A stretch of 64,000 bases of DNA from the NCBI GenBank assembly GCA_018648265.1, contig JABGRN010000009.1, forward strand, positions 37,034 through 101,033. Reading direction: 5' to 3'. Position 1 is the stretch's first letter. Each line of letters opens with the position of its first letter. The notes under the pieces were generated by a model that saw only the letters and a list, made by a program, of their open reading frames with translations, made no database searches and had not been told where the DNA came from. This DNA comes from Prolixibacteraceae bacterium. GTDB lineage: Bacteria; Bacteroidota; Bacteroidia; Bacteroidales; Prolixibacteraceae. Made by a program: the position numbers and the translations under genes. Positions 8,393 through 17,519 of this stretch are shown piece after piece.

Positions 8393-10294
8393 TTAATTGT
8401 TTACTTTTTTCACCCACATTCTCGAGCGAGCTTGCAAACTTAGTTTCAAAGTATCTCCATTTGTCGGTAAAATATCACCTGTAAAACCATTAATCAATTG
8501 TGTTTCTGATAAACCGGTTTTCACAAAAACAAAGTCTTTTTTTGCCTGATTGTAATTGTGAAACATCCATGCTGAATTTCCAGTAGGCTGAACTACAATT
8601 CGGGTTGGTGCCAACAATTCAAAATTCAATGGTTTGACAATTTCATTACGAACGATGTTTGACCAAGTTTCAGGAATTTCAAGTAATCCGAGTGGTTTTG
8701 GACACAACAAAACTTCGCCAACCGCATCAAAATCGACCTGCGAGAAAGTGTGTGAGTTCAAAGTAAAAACTGTTCCTGTTTTGTACTCTGATTTTATGAA
8801 AAACGGAATCTGTTTTGAATCGGCAACGGCATTTAACAATGATTTCCCATTTGTTAAAACTGGTGTTCCTTCCAAATCTAAACCGTGTAATACTGTCTCA
8901 TAAATACCATTATTTATTATGCCATCTGCTTTTATTGGTGCAACTTCAATGGGATATTCTACCCCTGCCAATTCAGCAATTTGTTTTCCATTTTCTGTAT
9001 TTGCAAGAAATCCGGTGGTAAAAACCATTGTAGCACCATTATTTAACGACTTTTCAATTTTTGAAAAAATATTATTGTCTTTTGCTGCCTGCGTAGGAAG
9101 AAAAACAACTTTTGCATTTTCGGGATATTGAAAATGTGGAACAAGTGGAATCCCCAAAGTGCCAATAAAATCCATGATGTACAAATCTCCACCGGCATCG
9201 CTGTGCTGTGGTTTATAGGCAGCAACTCCTTCAACTGGATTCACTGCGACATATTTCGCTAGATCAGCCAACTCATTAAATTGAGATCGAATTAAATGAT
9301 GTGCAGCGTGACCGTTTATAAAATCGTAATAATTGAAAAATACAATTTCTTTTGCACCGGCTAAAACAGTTTGCCAGGCTTGTTCAATAAAATCGTTTTT
9401 ATCGCAATCGCCATGATCGAACCAGGCTCCTGCCATTTTTTCACCAGCAATATCATCCATCCAACGGTAACTTACAAATCCCTCGTAGGGCTGAACAAAT
9501 CCGAAACGTTGTGTGTACTGTCCGCGCGATTCGGTACCCACCCAAACTTTGTCAAAAAGCTTTGGAAAATTTTCTGCATCGTAACCAAAAACATGAAACC
9601 GATCGTACCACTGCGGATACTTAATAATCATTGTAATATCCGGGTTTACTTCTTTTGCTGGTTCTATAAATATCTCAGTTGAAAGTTTGCTTAATAAATC
9701 CAATCGATATTGCGACCAGCTCCTTTCGCCTTTTGCCGCTTTCGAAATCATGCTGGTATCACCGGTACAAAGAAAATCATCGACAATAAATTCATCAAAA
9801 ACACTGGCTGACATTCGCATCACCCCTTTTAAATCTTCTTGTGTTTTTGGATGCTGCCAATTAAACCAACCCAACTGTCCTTCTTGTTTTACACCAAAAT
9901 CAACACCCGGAACAGTTGCAATTCCTCCCACGACTTCGATGTTATTTTTTAGAAAAAATGACTTAACTTCTATAAGTAAATTCTTATCAACTGTTAGTCC
10001 CCCACGATAGACCTCAATATAAGCTTTTGTAATTCCGTTGCACCGGAAAATCGAAAGTGCTTCTCTTCTCCCGGTTTCATCATCCAATAAATCTCTAACC
10101 GCATGAGCAGTAATATAAATACTTAATTGCAGATCATCAACACGGGTTTGCGCATGTGAGAACTGATCATCAACTTGATCTTTTTGAGGTGTGCATGACA
10201 GATTTAATGCGATAACAAAAATGATTATTGCATTAAAAGTCTGAAGTAATTTGTGATGAAAAATTTTATTTTTTAAAGCTGATTTCATGTGCAT
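8393..10294 (-). CDS. Lipoprotein with probable TIM-barrel glycosidase-like fold
   Basis: This 633-residue protein has an N-terminal lipoprotein-like signal ending LNLSC (about Cys34). Two ATGs (MHM) are available, so the start may be the third residue. The first 380 residues have short strand-helix repeats such as AYIEVYRGGL, FDEFIVDDF, TMIIKYPQWYDR and IVFFNYYDF. These suggest a barrel with acidic residues at strand ends, as in retaining glycosidases. The middle (VVFLPTQAAKDNNIFSKIEKSL) resembles a glutamine-amidotransferase-like trimerisation domain of GH42-type enzymes. I do not recognise a named family. It is co-oriented and nearly contiguous with the DUF4838 gene, which supports a role in glycan breakdown. 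Confidence 0.65.
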   Translation of the reverse strand: MHMKSALKNKIFHHKLLQTFNAIIIFVIALNLSCTPQKDQVDDQFSHAQTRVDDLQLSIYITAHAVRDLLDDETGRREALSIFRCNGITKAYIEVYRGGLTVDKNLLIEVKSFFLKNNIEVVGGIATVPGVDFGVKQEGQLGWFNWQHPKTQEDLKGVMRMSASVFDEFIVDDFLCTGDTSMISKAAKGERSWSQYRLDLLSKLSTEIFIEPAKEVNPDITMIIKYPQWYDRFHVFGYDAENFPKLFDKVWVGTESRGQYTQRFGFVQPYEGFVSYRWMDDIAGEKMAGAWFDHGDCDKNDFIEQAWQTVLAGAKEIVFFNYYDFINGHAAHHLIRSQFNELADLAKYVAVNPVEGVAAYKPQHSDAGGDLYIMDFIGTLGIPLVPHFQYPENAKVVFLPTQAAKDNNIFSKIEKSLNNGATMVFTTGFLANTENGKQIAELAGVEYPIEVAPIKADGIINNGIYETVLHGLDLEGTPVLTNGKSLLNAVADSKQIPFFIKSEYKTGTVFTLNSHTFSQVDFDAVGEVLLCPKPLGLLEIPETWSNIVRNEIVKPLNFELLAPTRIVVQPTGNSAWMFHNYNQAKKDFVFVKTGLSETQLINGFTGDILPTNGDTLKLSLQARSRMWVKKVNN

Positions 10295-10352
10295 ATATTT
10301 AATTCTATAATTTATAACTCTGTCAATTACAAGTACATTAATGTCCTGCCGG

Positions 10353-10401
10353 ACGGGCTTTCATTTTTGTCTTGACACAAAAACGAAACAAAAAAGTCAA
10401 G
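10353..10401. repeat. Intergenic inverted repeat (REP-like)
   Basis: In the 273-base gap 10295-10567, CTTGAC (10371-10376) and GTCAAG (10396-10401) form the base of a hairpin around an A-rich loop containing ACGAAACAAAAAA. The flanking bases (CCTGCCGGACGGGC before it; CCCCCCACAGCCC, CGCTGGCTCGCGCC after it) are much more GC-rich than the surrounding DNA. This type of sequence recurs between genes in Bacteroidota genomes. No gene or clear promoter is visible in the rest of the gap. Confidence 0.4.
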
Positions 10402-10567
10402 AAAATTTAATGCTTCCCCCCACAGCCCTACGCTGGCTCGCGCCAAATTTTCCGGCCTACGCACATTAAACAGTGCTAAAATCTTACTCTTTACTATAAT
10501 TATAAAAAACCTTTTCTATAGGCACATTTTTAAATGTTTGCTCCAATATCTGGTTTCAAAACAGCAA

Positions 10568-12904
10568 CTATTTTATTTCAGGTCGGTCGGATCCGTTGTA
10601 AGGTTCTGCTCCAAATTGCTGACCGGTTCTTGGTTTCACGCTTATTAAGTCGGGATTATCAGTGGTTGGCGAGTCAATTAATCCGTGATATCGCCCCATC
10701 CAGTAATCGCGAATGTATGCACTTGGTTCCATTGCTCTTTTGCCATTTGCTCCACCGTCGTAATTCATTGAATATCGACTATTTCTGTTCACCACACTTT
10801 CTCTGGGCGAGATTGCACGTGTACCACTTTCATACGGAACATAACCTTTTTTTGTCATCAAATCATCGCGAAACGAATTGGTAAAATTATGCTCTACGCA
10901 ATCGAGTTGCCACTCGCGTAAATGCTTTACAGACTGTTCCTGTTCACAATCATTTCCGGTAATAGCACCATACACATAATTATACCATGGAATTTCTTCG
11001 ATGCGTTTTACTTCCCACGTGCGTTCCAAACTTCTCAAATAAACAGATCTCGACGCCGGATCATCTGTGTTACGGAGTAAAGTATAATACGATCTAAACG
11101 CTAAGTTATCATCCCAGGGAGCAATATTTTCGGGTGGAAATACATTTTTTTGTCGAATGGTATTTGCTGCATAACCCCAATCTACAAGCTGCTGGTATCC
11201 TTCCTCAAACTTCTCGTCTCCGGTTAATCCATATGCAGTTCGCATAAAAGTCAATGCTTCCAGGCCGTTAATTCCTCTATCCATGTAACCGTAAGGTCGA
11301 AGCAAATATGTAGGCTCCCAGCGTCCCCACCGTGTAGGTTTTCCGTCCATACCTCGTAACACCCAACCATTTTCAAGAATATGAGTTGCAATTCGAACCA
11401 AATGTTCTTTTGCCAATTCCTTGTCTTCACCCTTTGCCACAAGATCATGAAAAATTGAAACTGAATAAATATGAGCCATTATTTCATCGCTGGAAGTATC
11501 ACCTTTCCACATCCATTTCCCATCTGGCGATGGAAACCATTTGGCAGGCAAACCACCTGAACCGTGTTTTGCCATTTCTCCTTTATCGCCTTCAAGCGAA
11601 TAAATCGCCCGAGCCGGATAACCATCGATTGGCGTAATCCGTTCCATCCAAACCATTGCATAAAATGAGTTCAGTGCTTCCTGTCTTGCCTCTTCGTCGC
11701 CGGTAACAGCATATTTAAAACACATTGCAGCCAAATATGGAGATGTGTGGCCACCATCATTATCGCTAATTTCCCGAACCCATTCATCACCCACTTTTGA
11801 CAAAGTATGAATAAATCCAAGTCGTTGAAGTCCCCACTCTTTTATATGTCTTTCGTAGTATGTGGCTTTTTTTAACAGTGTGTACGGTTCGTAACGAATA
11901 ATTCCAATACCAGCGTCGGTGGCTACATATACGACTTTATCGCCAACTGCAATATCGTTTACATTATCACCCGACAACCAGTGGTCGGCCCCAAAATAAT
12001 GCCAGTCGTTATCTAACATTCGAATTGCACCCTTGCTTGTTCCTATCCAAACATCGCCATCAAAGCCTTTTTTTAAACATTTTGTATCCTTAAATGGAAG
12101 ACCATCTTCACCTTTCAAAACAGTTAAGGCAGCTCCACGCAAAACCGACAAACCTCTGTCTGTACTTATAAAAAGCCGGCTGCCAAAACTCAACATGTCT
12201 CTGGTATCTTTTGATGGAAGAATTCCCCAATCAATAAAATCGGTACTCACCATTTTACCATCGAACAGCACCAATTTTCCGGGGCGAAGAATGTATAAAG
12301 TTCCTGAATAAGATTCAATTTTATCAATTGGCCCTAGGCGAACCGGATCGGCGTGTAACTGAGTTCCATCCTCCATTAACATGGTTACATTACTCGAATA
12401 GTAACCACCTTCAGGTTTAATACTTACAAACTCATCACCTTTCAACTGGAAAATTTCTTCACGGGTGGCGCCATGTAAAACTCCATGATGAACAGCAAGG
12501 TCAACAAATATTTGCCCATCTATTTTTTGCCAGTTTTTGTTGCTTAATCTGTAAATTCCATTGTTAGTCATTGCCCAAAGATTTCCATCAATATTCACCA
12601 ACTCTGAAACTCCCAAGGGAGCGGAACTAACTTTATTTAATGAATTTCCTTCCAATAAATAAACCTCTGTCCCGATAAGCGCGAAACAGCTATTTTCATA
12701 TTCAGCAACTGAAAGTACCGGGGTTTCAGTTGGTATTTTTTCAGAAACTTCCTGCAAAAAAACATCGTCTTTTTGCGCCTTCCACAATTGTTTTTTAACT
12801 CCAAAAAGATTCTGCCCGTAAACAATATTTGTTGATACTAAAAGGATAGAAAAAATCAATAAAAAAACTTTGCGGATTATTGGAAATCTAAATTTCTGTT
12901 TCAT
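10568..12904 (-). CDS. Propeller plus alpha-toroid secreted protein, copy 1
   Basis: This 778-residue protein has a signal peptide ending IVYGQ. Residues about 60-350 carry repeated blades of the two-component-regulator propeller type (GNLWAMTNNGIYRLS, SRLFISTDRGLSVL, GDVWIGTSKGAIRM). There is no histidine kinase or DNA-binding domain. The C-terminal half is helix-rich and looks like an alpha/alpha-toroid of glycosidases, lyases and epimerases. It contains SDNDGGHTSPY, GDTSSDEIMAHIYS and KPTRWGRWEP. These motifs recur in the paralogue at 24484-26793 (SDNDG, STTSSDEAIGHIF, EPTTWGRWHPDY). A periplasmic or outer-surface carbohydrate-active role is inferred, and the catalytic activity is unknown. 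Confidence 0.75.
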   Translation of the reverse strand: MKQKFRFPIIRKVFLLIFSILLVSTNIVYGQNLFGVKKQLWKAQKDDVFLQEVSEKIPTETPVLSVAEYENSCFALIGTEVYLLEGNSLNKVSSAPLGVSELVNIDGNLWAMTNNGIYRLSNKNWQKIDGQIFVDLAVHHGVLHGATREEIFQLKGDEFVSIKPEGGYYSSNVTMLMEDGTQLHADPVRLGPIDKIESYSGTLYILRPGKLVLFDGKMVSTDFIDWGILPSKDTRDMLSFGSRLFISTDRGLSVLRGAALTVLKGEDGLPFKDTKCLKKGFDGDVWIGTSKGAIRMLDNDWHYFGADHWLSGDNVNDIAVGDKVVYVATDAGIGIIRYEPYTLLKKATYYERHIKEWGLQRLGFIHTLSKVGDEWVREISDNDGGHTSPYLAAMCFKYAVTGDEEARQEALNSFYAMVWMERITPIDGYPARAIYSLEGDKGEMAKHGSGGLPAKWFPSPDGKWMWKGDTSSDEIMAHIYSVSIFHDLVAKGEDKELAKEHLVRIATHILENGWVLRGMDGKPTRWGRWEPTYLLRPYGYMDRGINGLEALTFMRTAYGLTGDEKFEEGYQQLVDWGYAANTIRQKNVFPPENIAPWDDNLAFRSYYTLLRNTDDPASRSVYLRSLERTWEVKRIEEIPWYNYVYGAITGNDCEQEQSVKHLREWQLDCVEHNFTNSFRDDLMTKKGYVPYESGTRAISPRESVVNRNSRYSMNYDGGANGKRAMEPSAYIRDYWMGRYHGLIDSPTTDNPDLISVKPRTGQQFGAEPYNGSDRPEIK

Positions 12905-13201
12905 TTTTGTTAATTAATTAGCAGACTTCTACAAAGTACTATTTTTTAATGATAAATAGCTTCGGGAATTTTACTCAAAAGCTATTGAATATTATCCCAA
13001 ATTGCAGGCTAATTCCTTTGCAATAACAAAATCAAATTATAATCTGGGGTTTTAAAAACAATTGAAATATCTATTTTTCTTTTTTTATGATTATCAGGAA
13101 TTACAATTAAGGTGATTTTTGGCTTTAGGTGAGAACTTACCAAGAATTTTGACAACTAACAACGGTGAGCTTATTAACTTTTTAACATGCATAAATCATT
13201 T

Positions 13202-14506
13202 TTATTCTGCTACTTTAACGCACACCATTTGGTTTTGATCGCGGATGATTAATCGACCATCGCTAAGAGCTATTGGCGCCCAGTTTTGGTTTCCATACCG
13301 AGCTTCCGCCAAATCAGCTGCTATTTCAAGGACTTCTGCAGATGCAAGTGGTTTAAAGCCTGTAGGGTCGGGTTCAATCAAATACAAAGTTTTATCGCCG
13401 TCGGTAGCCAAAAGCAAACCGTCTGCCAAAATAATACTGCCTTTATTAAATCCCGGTTCCCGACCTGTTTTCCACATCACCTGCCCATCAATACTCATAC
13501 AAACCAAGCCGTCACGACGATTATTGGTTCCATACTGTGCATAAAAATAACCGTCATAGAATACAGGAGGCTTCGTATGCGCACCAAAATCGACATTTTT
13601 AAAAAGCTCTGTAACAACGTAGCTTTCATCCGATTGTTTTGCCACTTTTATCATAGCCGCGCCCGCTTCGTACCCGCCGGTGATAAGCACCTTATTGTCG
13701 CCCGCATCAACTGCACTTGGAGATGGAATAATACAACTCCAATTTGTATATTCCCATAAAACCACACCGTTAAGTGGGTTAATACCTACAACTTTACTTC
13801 CTGTGCCTGCTCTCCTGTCAGATGCGGTTATCATAACCACATGATTCTCTTCGCCTATTTTCACTATTGCCGGACTCACATAACCAGTCCCTCCAAGTGA
13901 TGGCGTTTTCCATTTTACTTCGCCTGTTATTTTATCGTATACCACCACTCCTGTTTCCGGAGTCTGCGAAGCCAAAATAAGCATATCTCTATAAATTAGT
14001 GGTATTTGAACAATGGCCCAAGTCGGGATTTTCTCTCCTCCAAAATCTGTCCAAACATTTTTGTTCCATACAGCTTTGTGAGTATTAATATCGATACAAT
14101 AAACTTCGCCATTGTGTCCACACGAATACACATAGTTGCCATCGATAAGAGGTACGCTGCGAGAGCCTGAAAACCTAACCGTCCCAGGAGAATCATACCC
14201 AAAATTCCATAGCTCTTCGCCACTTAAAAGGCTAAAACAACGCATAAAATCACCTACTTCATCGTCTCTATCTAATAAATATACTTTCCCATCTTTTACG
14301 ATAGGACCTCCATTACCTATACCTACTTTAGCTGTCCATAAAATCTCAGGGCCAGACTCAGGCCAGGAACGTAAAATTCCCGTTTGTTCTGAAGTGCTGT
14401 TTCTTTCAGGTCCGAGATACTGGGGCCAGTCTTGCGCCAAAAGACTTGTTGTGCCTGTCAGTATCGTAAAAAGTACAATCAATAATATTTTTGGATTTAT
14501 TTTCAT
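13202..14506 (-). CDS. Secreted PQQ-like beta-propeller protein, copy 1
   Basis: This 434-residue protein has a signal peptide ending LLAQ. The mature N-terminus DWPQYLGPERNST opens a set of PQQ-like repeats (KVYLLDRDD, YVYSCGHNGEVYCID, VVYDKITGEVKWKT, VVGINPLNGVVLWEY), which gives a propeller spanning the whole protein. There is no dehydrogenase domain or obvious cofactor-ligand set, so it is more likely a binding or scaffold propeller than an enzyme. It is a close tandem paralogue of 14685-16076 and ends with a similar LIIRDQNQMVCVKV. The two genes are separated by a terminator, so they are probably expressed as separate units. Confidence 0.82.
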   Translation of the reverse strand: MKINPKILLIVLFTILTGTTSLLAQDWPQYLGPERNSTSEQTGILRSWPESGPEILWTAKVGIGNGGPIVKDGKVYLLDRDDEVGDFMRCFSLLSGEELWNFGYDSPGTVRFSGSRSVPLIDGNYVYSCGHNGEVYCIDINTHKAVWNKNVWTDFGGEKIPTWAIVQIPLIYRDMLILASQTPETGVVVYDKITGEVKWKTPSLGGTGYVSPAIVKIGEENHVVMITASDRRAGTGSKVVGINPLNGVVLWEYTNWSCIIPSPSAVDAGDNKVLITGGYEAGAAMIKVAKQSDESYVVTELFKNVDFGAHTKPPVFYDGYFYAQYGTNNRRDGLVCMSIDGQVMWKTGREPGFNKGSIILADGLLLATDGDKTLYLIEPDPTGFKPLASAEVLEIAADLAEARYGNQNWAPIALSDGRLIIRDQNQMVCVKVAE

Positions 14507-14630
14507 GTTATTTTAATTTAAAGGATTGATTTTTTGATTTTAATAAATTTAGTACCGTCAGTTTTAATGACAAATGTTTGCGATACATTATCATTTAGCG
14601 GAAATGTTTTAACATTCGATTCACTTAAAT

Positions 14631-14658
14631 AAAAAAAACCTGTGAGGATAAACACAGG
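14631..14658 (-). terminator. Rho-independent terminator between the two PQQ-like genes
   Basis: On the minus strand CCTGTG (14653-14658) pairs with CACAGG (14639-14644) around an 8-base loop and is followed by eight T (14631-14638). It lies 27 bases after the stop of 14685-16076 and fits a terminator for that gene. The opposite strand also ends in ATTTTT, but no plus-strand gene is nearby. Confidence 0.75.
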
Positions 14659-14684
14659 ATTTTTCACAAAGTTATATAAGAATT

Positions 14685-16076
14685 TTATTCAGTAACTTTT
14701 AAACACATCATCCGGTTTTGGTCGCGAATTAAAAGTTTGCCATCGGCAAGCGCCATTGGTGCCCAGTTTTGAGTAGAACCACCCACCCTTGCGGCAATGC
14801 CCTCAGCTTGCTTTTTGGGTTCGCCAAGTAGTTCAACCGAAGCTAACGGTTTGAATCCTGATGTGTCAGGCTCAATAAGATATAGTTTTTTTGCTCCATC
14901 GGTAGCCAAAATCAGTCCGTCGGCCAAAATCATGCTGCCTTTGTTGAAAGCAGGATCTCTTTTTGTCTTCCACATAACTTCGCCATCCATATTCATGCAG
15001 GTCAGTCCGTCGCGGCGGCTATTTGTGCCATACTGGGCATAGAAATACCCATCGATTAAAAGCGGTGGTTTGGTTTGGTCACCAAATTCTTCGGTAGTAA
15101 ATAATTCTTGTGTAATAAATTTACCATCTGGTTGTTTTTCAACCTGAATCATAGTGGCACCCAGTTCGTATCCACCTACAACAAGCACTTTATTATTACC
15201 CGCATCTACAGCACTTGGTACCGAAATATGACAATTCCACTGATCATACTCCCACAGGATTATCCCGGTGAGGGGTTCTATTCCGACAACTTTACCAAGA
15301 GTTTGTGGCAATTCACTACGACCGATAGGATTAGTGGATGAAATAACCATTACAATATGATCGGCACCGTCGATTTTTACAATAGATGGACTGACATAGG
15401 TTTCGTTGCCAAGATTTGGAGTTTTCCACACAATTTCGCCCGAGGTTTTATTGTAGGCAACCACACCGGCGTCAGGAGCCTGAGATGCAATAACCAGCAA
15501 ATCGCCATAAACCAACGGGCATTGCGAAATTGCCCATATCGGGAAGTTTCCTCTGCCTCCAAATCCTCCCCGTCCACCATCCGAATCATCAGTTTCAGCA
15601 TTGCCGGGATCACCACCAAAGTCTGTCCAAACGTTAACATTCCAAACTGCCTTATTCGAATTGATATCAATACAGTAAAGATCTCCGTACGGTCCACAGG
15701 AATAAACATGATTTCCGTCGATTGCCGGAACACTGCGCGAGCCTGGAAACATCACCGAACCGGCTGCATCGTATTCAAATTTCCAAAGTTCATTACCTGT
15801 ATTTAGATCAAAACAGCGCATCAAATCACCTACTTCATCATTCCGGTCGAGAATATAAACTTTGCCATCTTTTACAACAGGTCCGCCATAACCGATGCCC
15901 ACGTTTACACTCCATAAAACTTCGGGGCCACTTTCAGGCCAGGAACGTAAAATATTTTTTTGGTTTGATGTACTATTACGATCGGGACCCAGATATTGAG
16001 GCCAATCCTGTGCTACGACGTGGGTTACAAAGGTCATCAGAAAAAATACTGAGACAAGAATTAGTTTGTTTTTCAT
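14685..16076 (-). CDS. Secreted PQQ-like beta-propeller protein, copy 2
   Basis: This 463-residue exported protein has a signal peptide ending VVAQ. The mature start DWPQYLGPDRNSTS and repeats KVYILDRND, HVYSCGPYGDLYCID and VVAYNKTSGEIVWKT are nearly the same as in the neighbouring copy. It differs mainly by a Gly-rich loop (GGRGGFGGRGNF) around residue 170 and a longer C-terminal loop. The pair clearly arose by tandem duplication. The family is widespread in secreted proteomes of Bacteroidota and Planctomycetes. Its biochemical role is mostly unassigned. It is followed by a strong terminator at 14631-14658. Confidence 0.83.
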   Translation of the reverse strand: MKNKLILVSVFFLMTFVTHVVAQDWPQYLGPDRNSTSNQKNILRSWPESGPEVLWSVNVGIGYGGPVVKDGKVYILDRNDEVGDLMRCFDLNTGNELWKFEYDAAGSVMFPGSRSVPAIDGNHVYSCGPYGDLYCIDINSNKAVWNVNVWTDFGGDPGNAETDDSDGGRGGFGGRGNFPIWAISQCPLVYGDLLVIASQAPDAGVVAYNKTSGEIVWKTPNLGNETYVSPSIVKIDGADHIVMVISSTNPIGRSELPQTLGKVVGIEPLTGIILWEYDQWNCHISVPSAVDAGNNKVLVVGGYELGATMIQVEKQPDGKFITQELFTTEEFGDQTKPPLLIDGYFYAQYGTNSRRDGLTCMNMDGEVMWKTKRDPAFNKGSMILADGLILATDGAKKLYLIEPDTSGFKPLASVELLGEPKKQAEGIAARVGGSTQNWAPMALADGKLLIRDQNRMMCLKVTE

Positions 16077-16241
16077 TTTGGTTGTTTTATAGTTGATCTT
16101 GATTTTATAAGTTCTAAATAAATTTTGTTTATTTGATGTTATGGATTAATTTATTATTGAATTCTTTTGACTTTATTGAATTCCAAAAGTTTAAACTGAT
16201 TCTTCTTGAAAATTAAATAATCACTTCTAAATCAGAAGATT

Positions 16242-16730
16242 TTATTTTTTAAGCCCACCATACTCTTTATCCGTAACAGGTTGCAACCAAACCACACCTC
16301 CTTCATCAGTATTCAGGCTGATGGCAATATGTGCAAATTCACTATCGGGGCCGGCACCATGCCAGTGCACAACGTTTGGTGGAATTTCCACAACATCGCC
16401 TTTGCTCAATGACCGGGTTGGCTGGTCTTTTTCCTGGTAATACCCTTGCCCTTCAGTTATAAAAAGTATTTGCCCGCCCGGATGCGAGTGCCAGTTTGTT
16501 CTTGCTTTGGGTTCGAAGGTTACATTGCCAAACCGGGCATGCAATGTACTGTCGTTGGCCCCCATCATTTGTAACCAAATTGTTCCGGTAAAATTTTCGC
16601 TGATTATTTTTTCACCTTTTGGAAAAACGGTTTCACTTTGGCTGATGGTTTCGTCTGATTTTTTCTTTGGGTTACAACTGGCAATCAAGATTATCAAAAA
16701 AATTAGACTATAATTAAAATTGTACTTCAT
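16242..16730 (-). CDS. Cupin-domain lipoprotein, hydroxynitrile-lyase-like
   Basis: The start at 16730 gives a 162-residue protein with a lipoprotein signal ending LIASC (Cys19). An in-frame ATG at 16781 would overlap the upstream gene and spoil the signal. The single cupin barrel has WHSHPGGQILF, which supplies two His and a Gln, and VHWHGA, which supplies a His. These are the metal ligands seen in the small manganese cupins related to (R)-hydroxynitrile lyase GtHNL and to carboxymuconolactone decarboxylase-associated cupins. It lies 22 bases after a carboxymuconolactone decarboxylase-like gene on the same strand. The two families are often neighbours or fused. The natural substrate is unknown. 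Confidence 0.85.
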   Translation of the reverse strand: MKYNFNYSLIFLIILIASCNPKKKSDETISQSETVFPKGEKIISENFTGTIWLQMMGANDSTLHARFGNVTFEPKARTNWHSHPGGQILFITEGQGYYQEKDQPTRSLSKGDVVEIPPNVVHWHGAGPDSEFAHIAISLNTDEGGVVWLQPVTDKEYGGLKK

Positions 16731-16752
16731 CACTATATCTTTTTTGATTTGT

Positions 16753-17493
16753 TTATTGCTGCCTGTTTTTGAGTACTTCATTTAAAACTGACTGAGCAGC
16801 TTTGGCTTCTTTTTTCCCGGCAGTTGATTTTATAATCCCTACAAATTCATTTAATTGTTCAGGAGTGAAGCCAACATTCAGACAAATTGATAAATGACTA
16901 CGAAGCATGGGTTCAGCACCACCAATTGCACTTATCACCGAAATCGTCACCAATTCTCTTTCAGCATAAGTTAAAATATCCCGGTCAAAAATATCAGCAA
17001 ACAGATGTTCTTTCAGAAAAACTTCTATTACAGGGGCAAAAGCGGCATAACCTCTTTGGGGTTCGTTTAGTGGCATTCCTATCAATTTTTCCAGATTCTC
17101 TTTACCCCGCTCATATTTGCTGCGGTCATCTTTTATTAGTGAGGCCTCTACACCCGTTTCATCGATGATTTCTTTGGCTTTCCGTTCATCAAGAACTTCC
17201 ATAAAAGTTTGCAATCCCCTGATGCTGCGGGGAAAGCCGCAATAGGTGTACAGGTGTACAATGACTTCTTTTATTTCATTGATGGTTAATCCAGCGTCTA
17301 ATCCATCGTTCAGTGCAGATTTTAAGTCTTGCAATTCACCTTTGGCTGTGTAGGCTGCAATAGGAATTATACATTGTTGCTTTACTGTCAATGAAAGATC
17401 TACATTCATATTGTTTTTTGCATTTAGAGAAAAGGAAAAACAACTCGTCAGAATCACTAATCCTATTAATGTTTTGATTGAAATTGTTTTCAT
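16753..17493 (-). CDS. Carboxymuconolactone decarboxylase-family protein, exported
   Basis: This 246-residue protein has an N-terminal signal (TLIGLVILTSCFSFSLNA). It contains two CMD/AhpD-type helical repeats, around residues 35-115 (LYTYCGFPRSIRGLQTF) and 150-235 (ILTYAERELVTISVISAIGG). The AhpD CxxC redox pair is missing, with only one Cys in the first repeat. It therefore belongs to the decarboxylase-like rather than peroxidase-like branch. It is tightly packed between the cupin gene (22 bases) and the carboxylesterase gene (26 bases), which suggests one operon acting on a lactone, ester or hydroxy-acid substrate. That substrate idea is inferred from context. Confidence 0.85.
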   Translation of the reverse strand: MKTISIKTLIGLVILTSCFSFSLNAKNNMNVDLSLTVKQQCIIPIAAYTAKGELQDLKSALNDGLDAGLTINEIKEVIVHLYTYCGFPRSIRGLQTFMEVLDERKAKEIIDETGVEASLIKDDRSKYERGKENLEKLIGMPLNEPQRGYAAFAPVIEVFLKEHLFADIFDRDILTYAERELVTISVISAIGGAEPMLRSHLSICLNVGFTPEQLNEFVGIIKSTAGKKEAKAAQSVLNEVLKNRQQ

Positions 17494-17519
17494 AATTTTT
17501 CACTTCTTCATTTTGCCCG

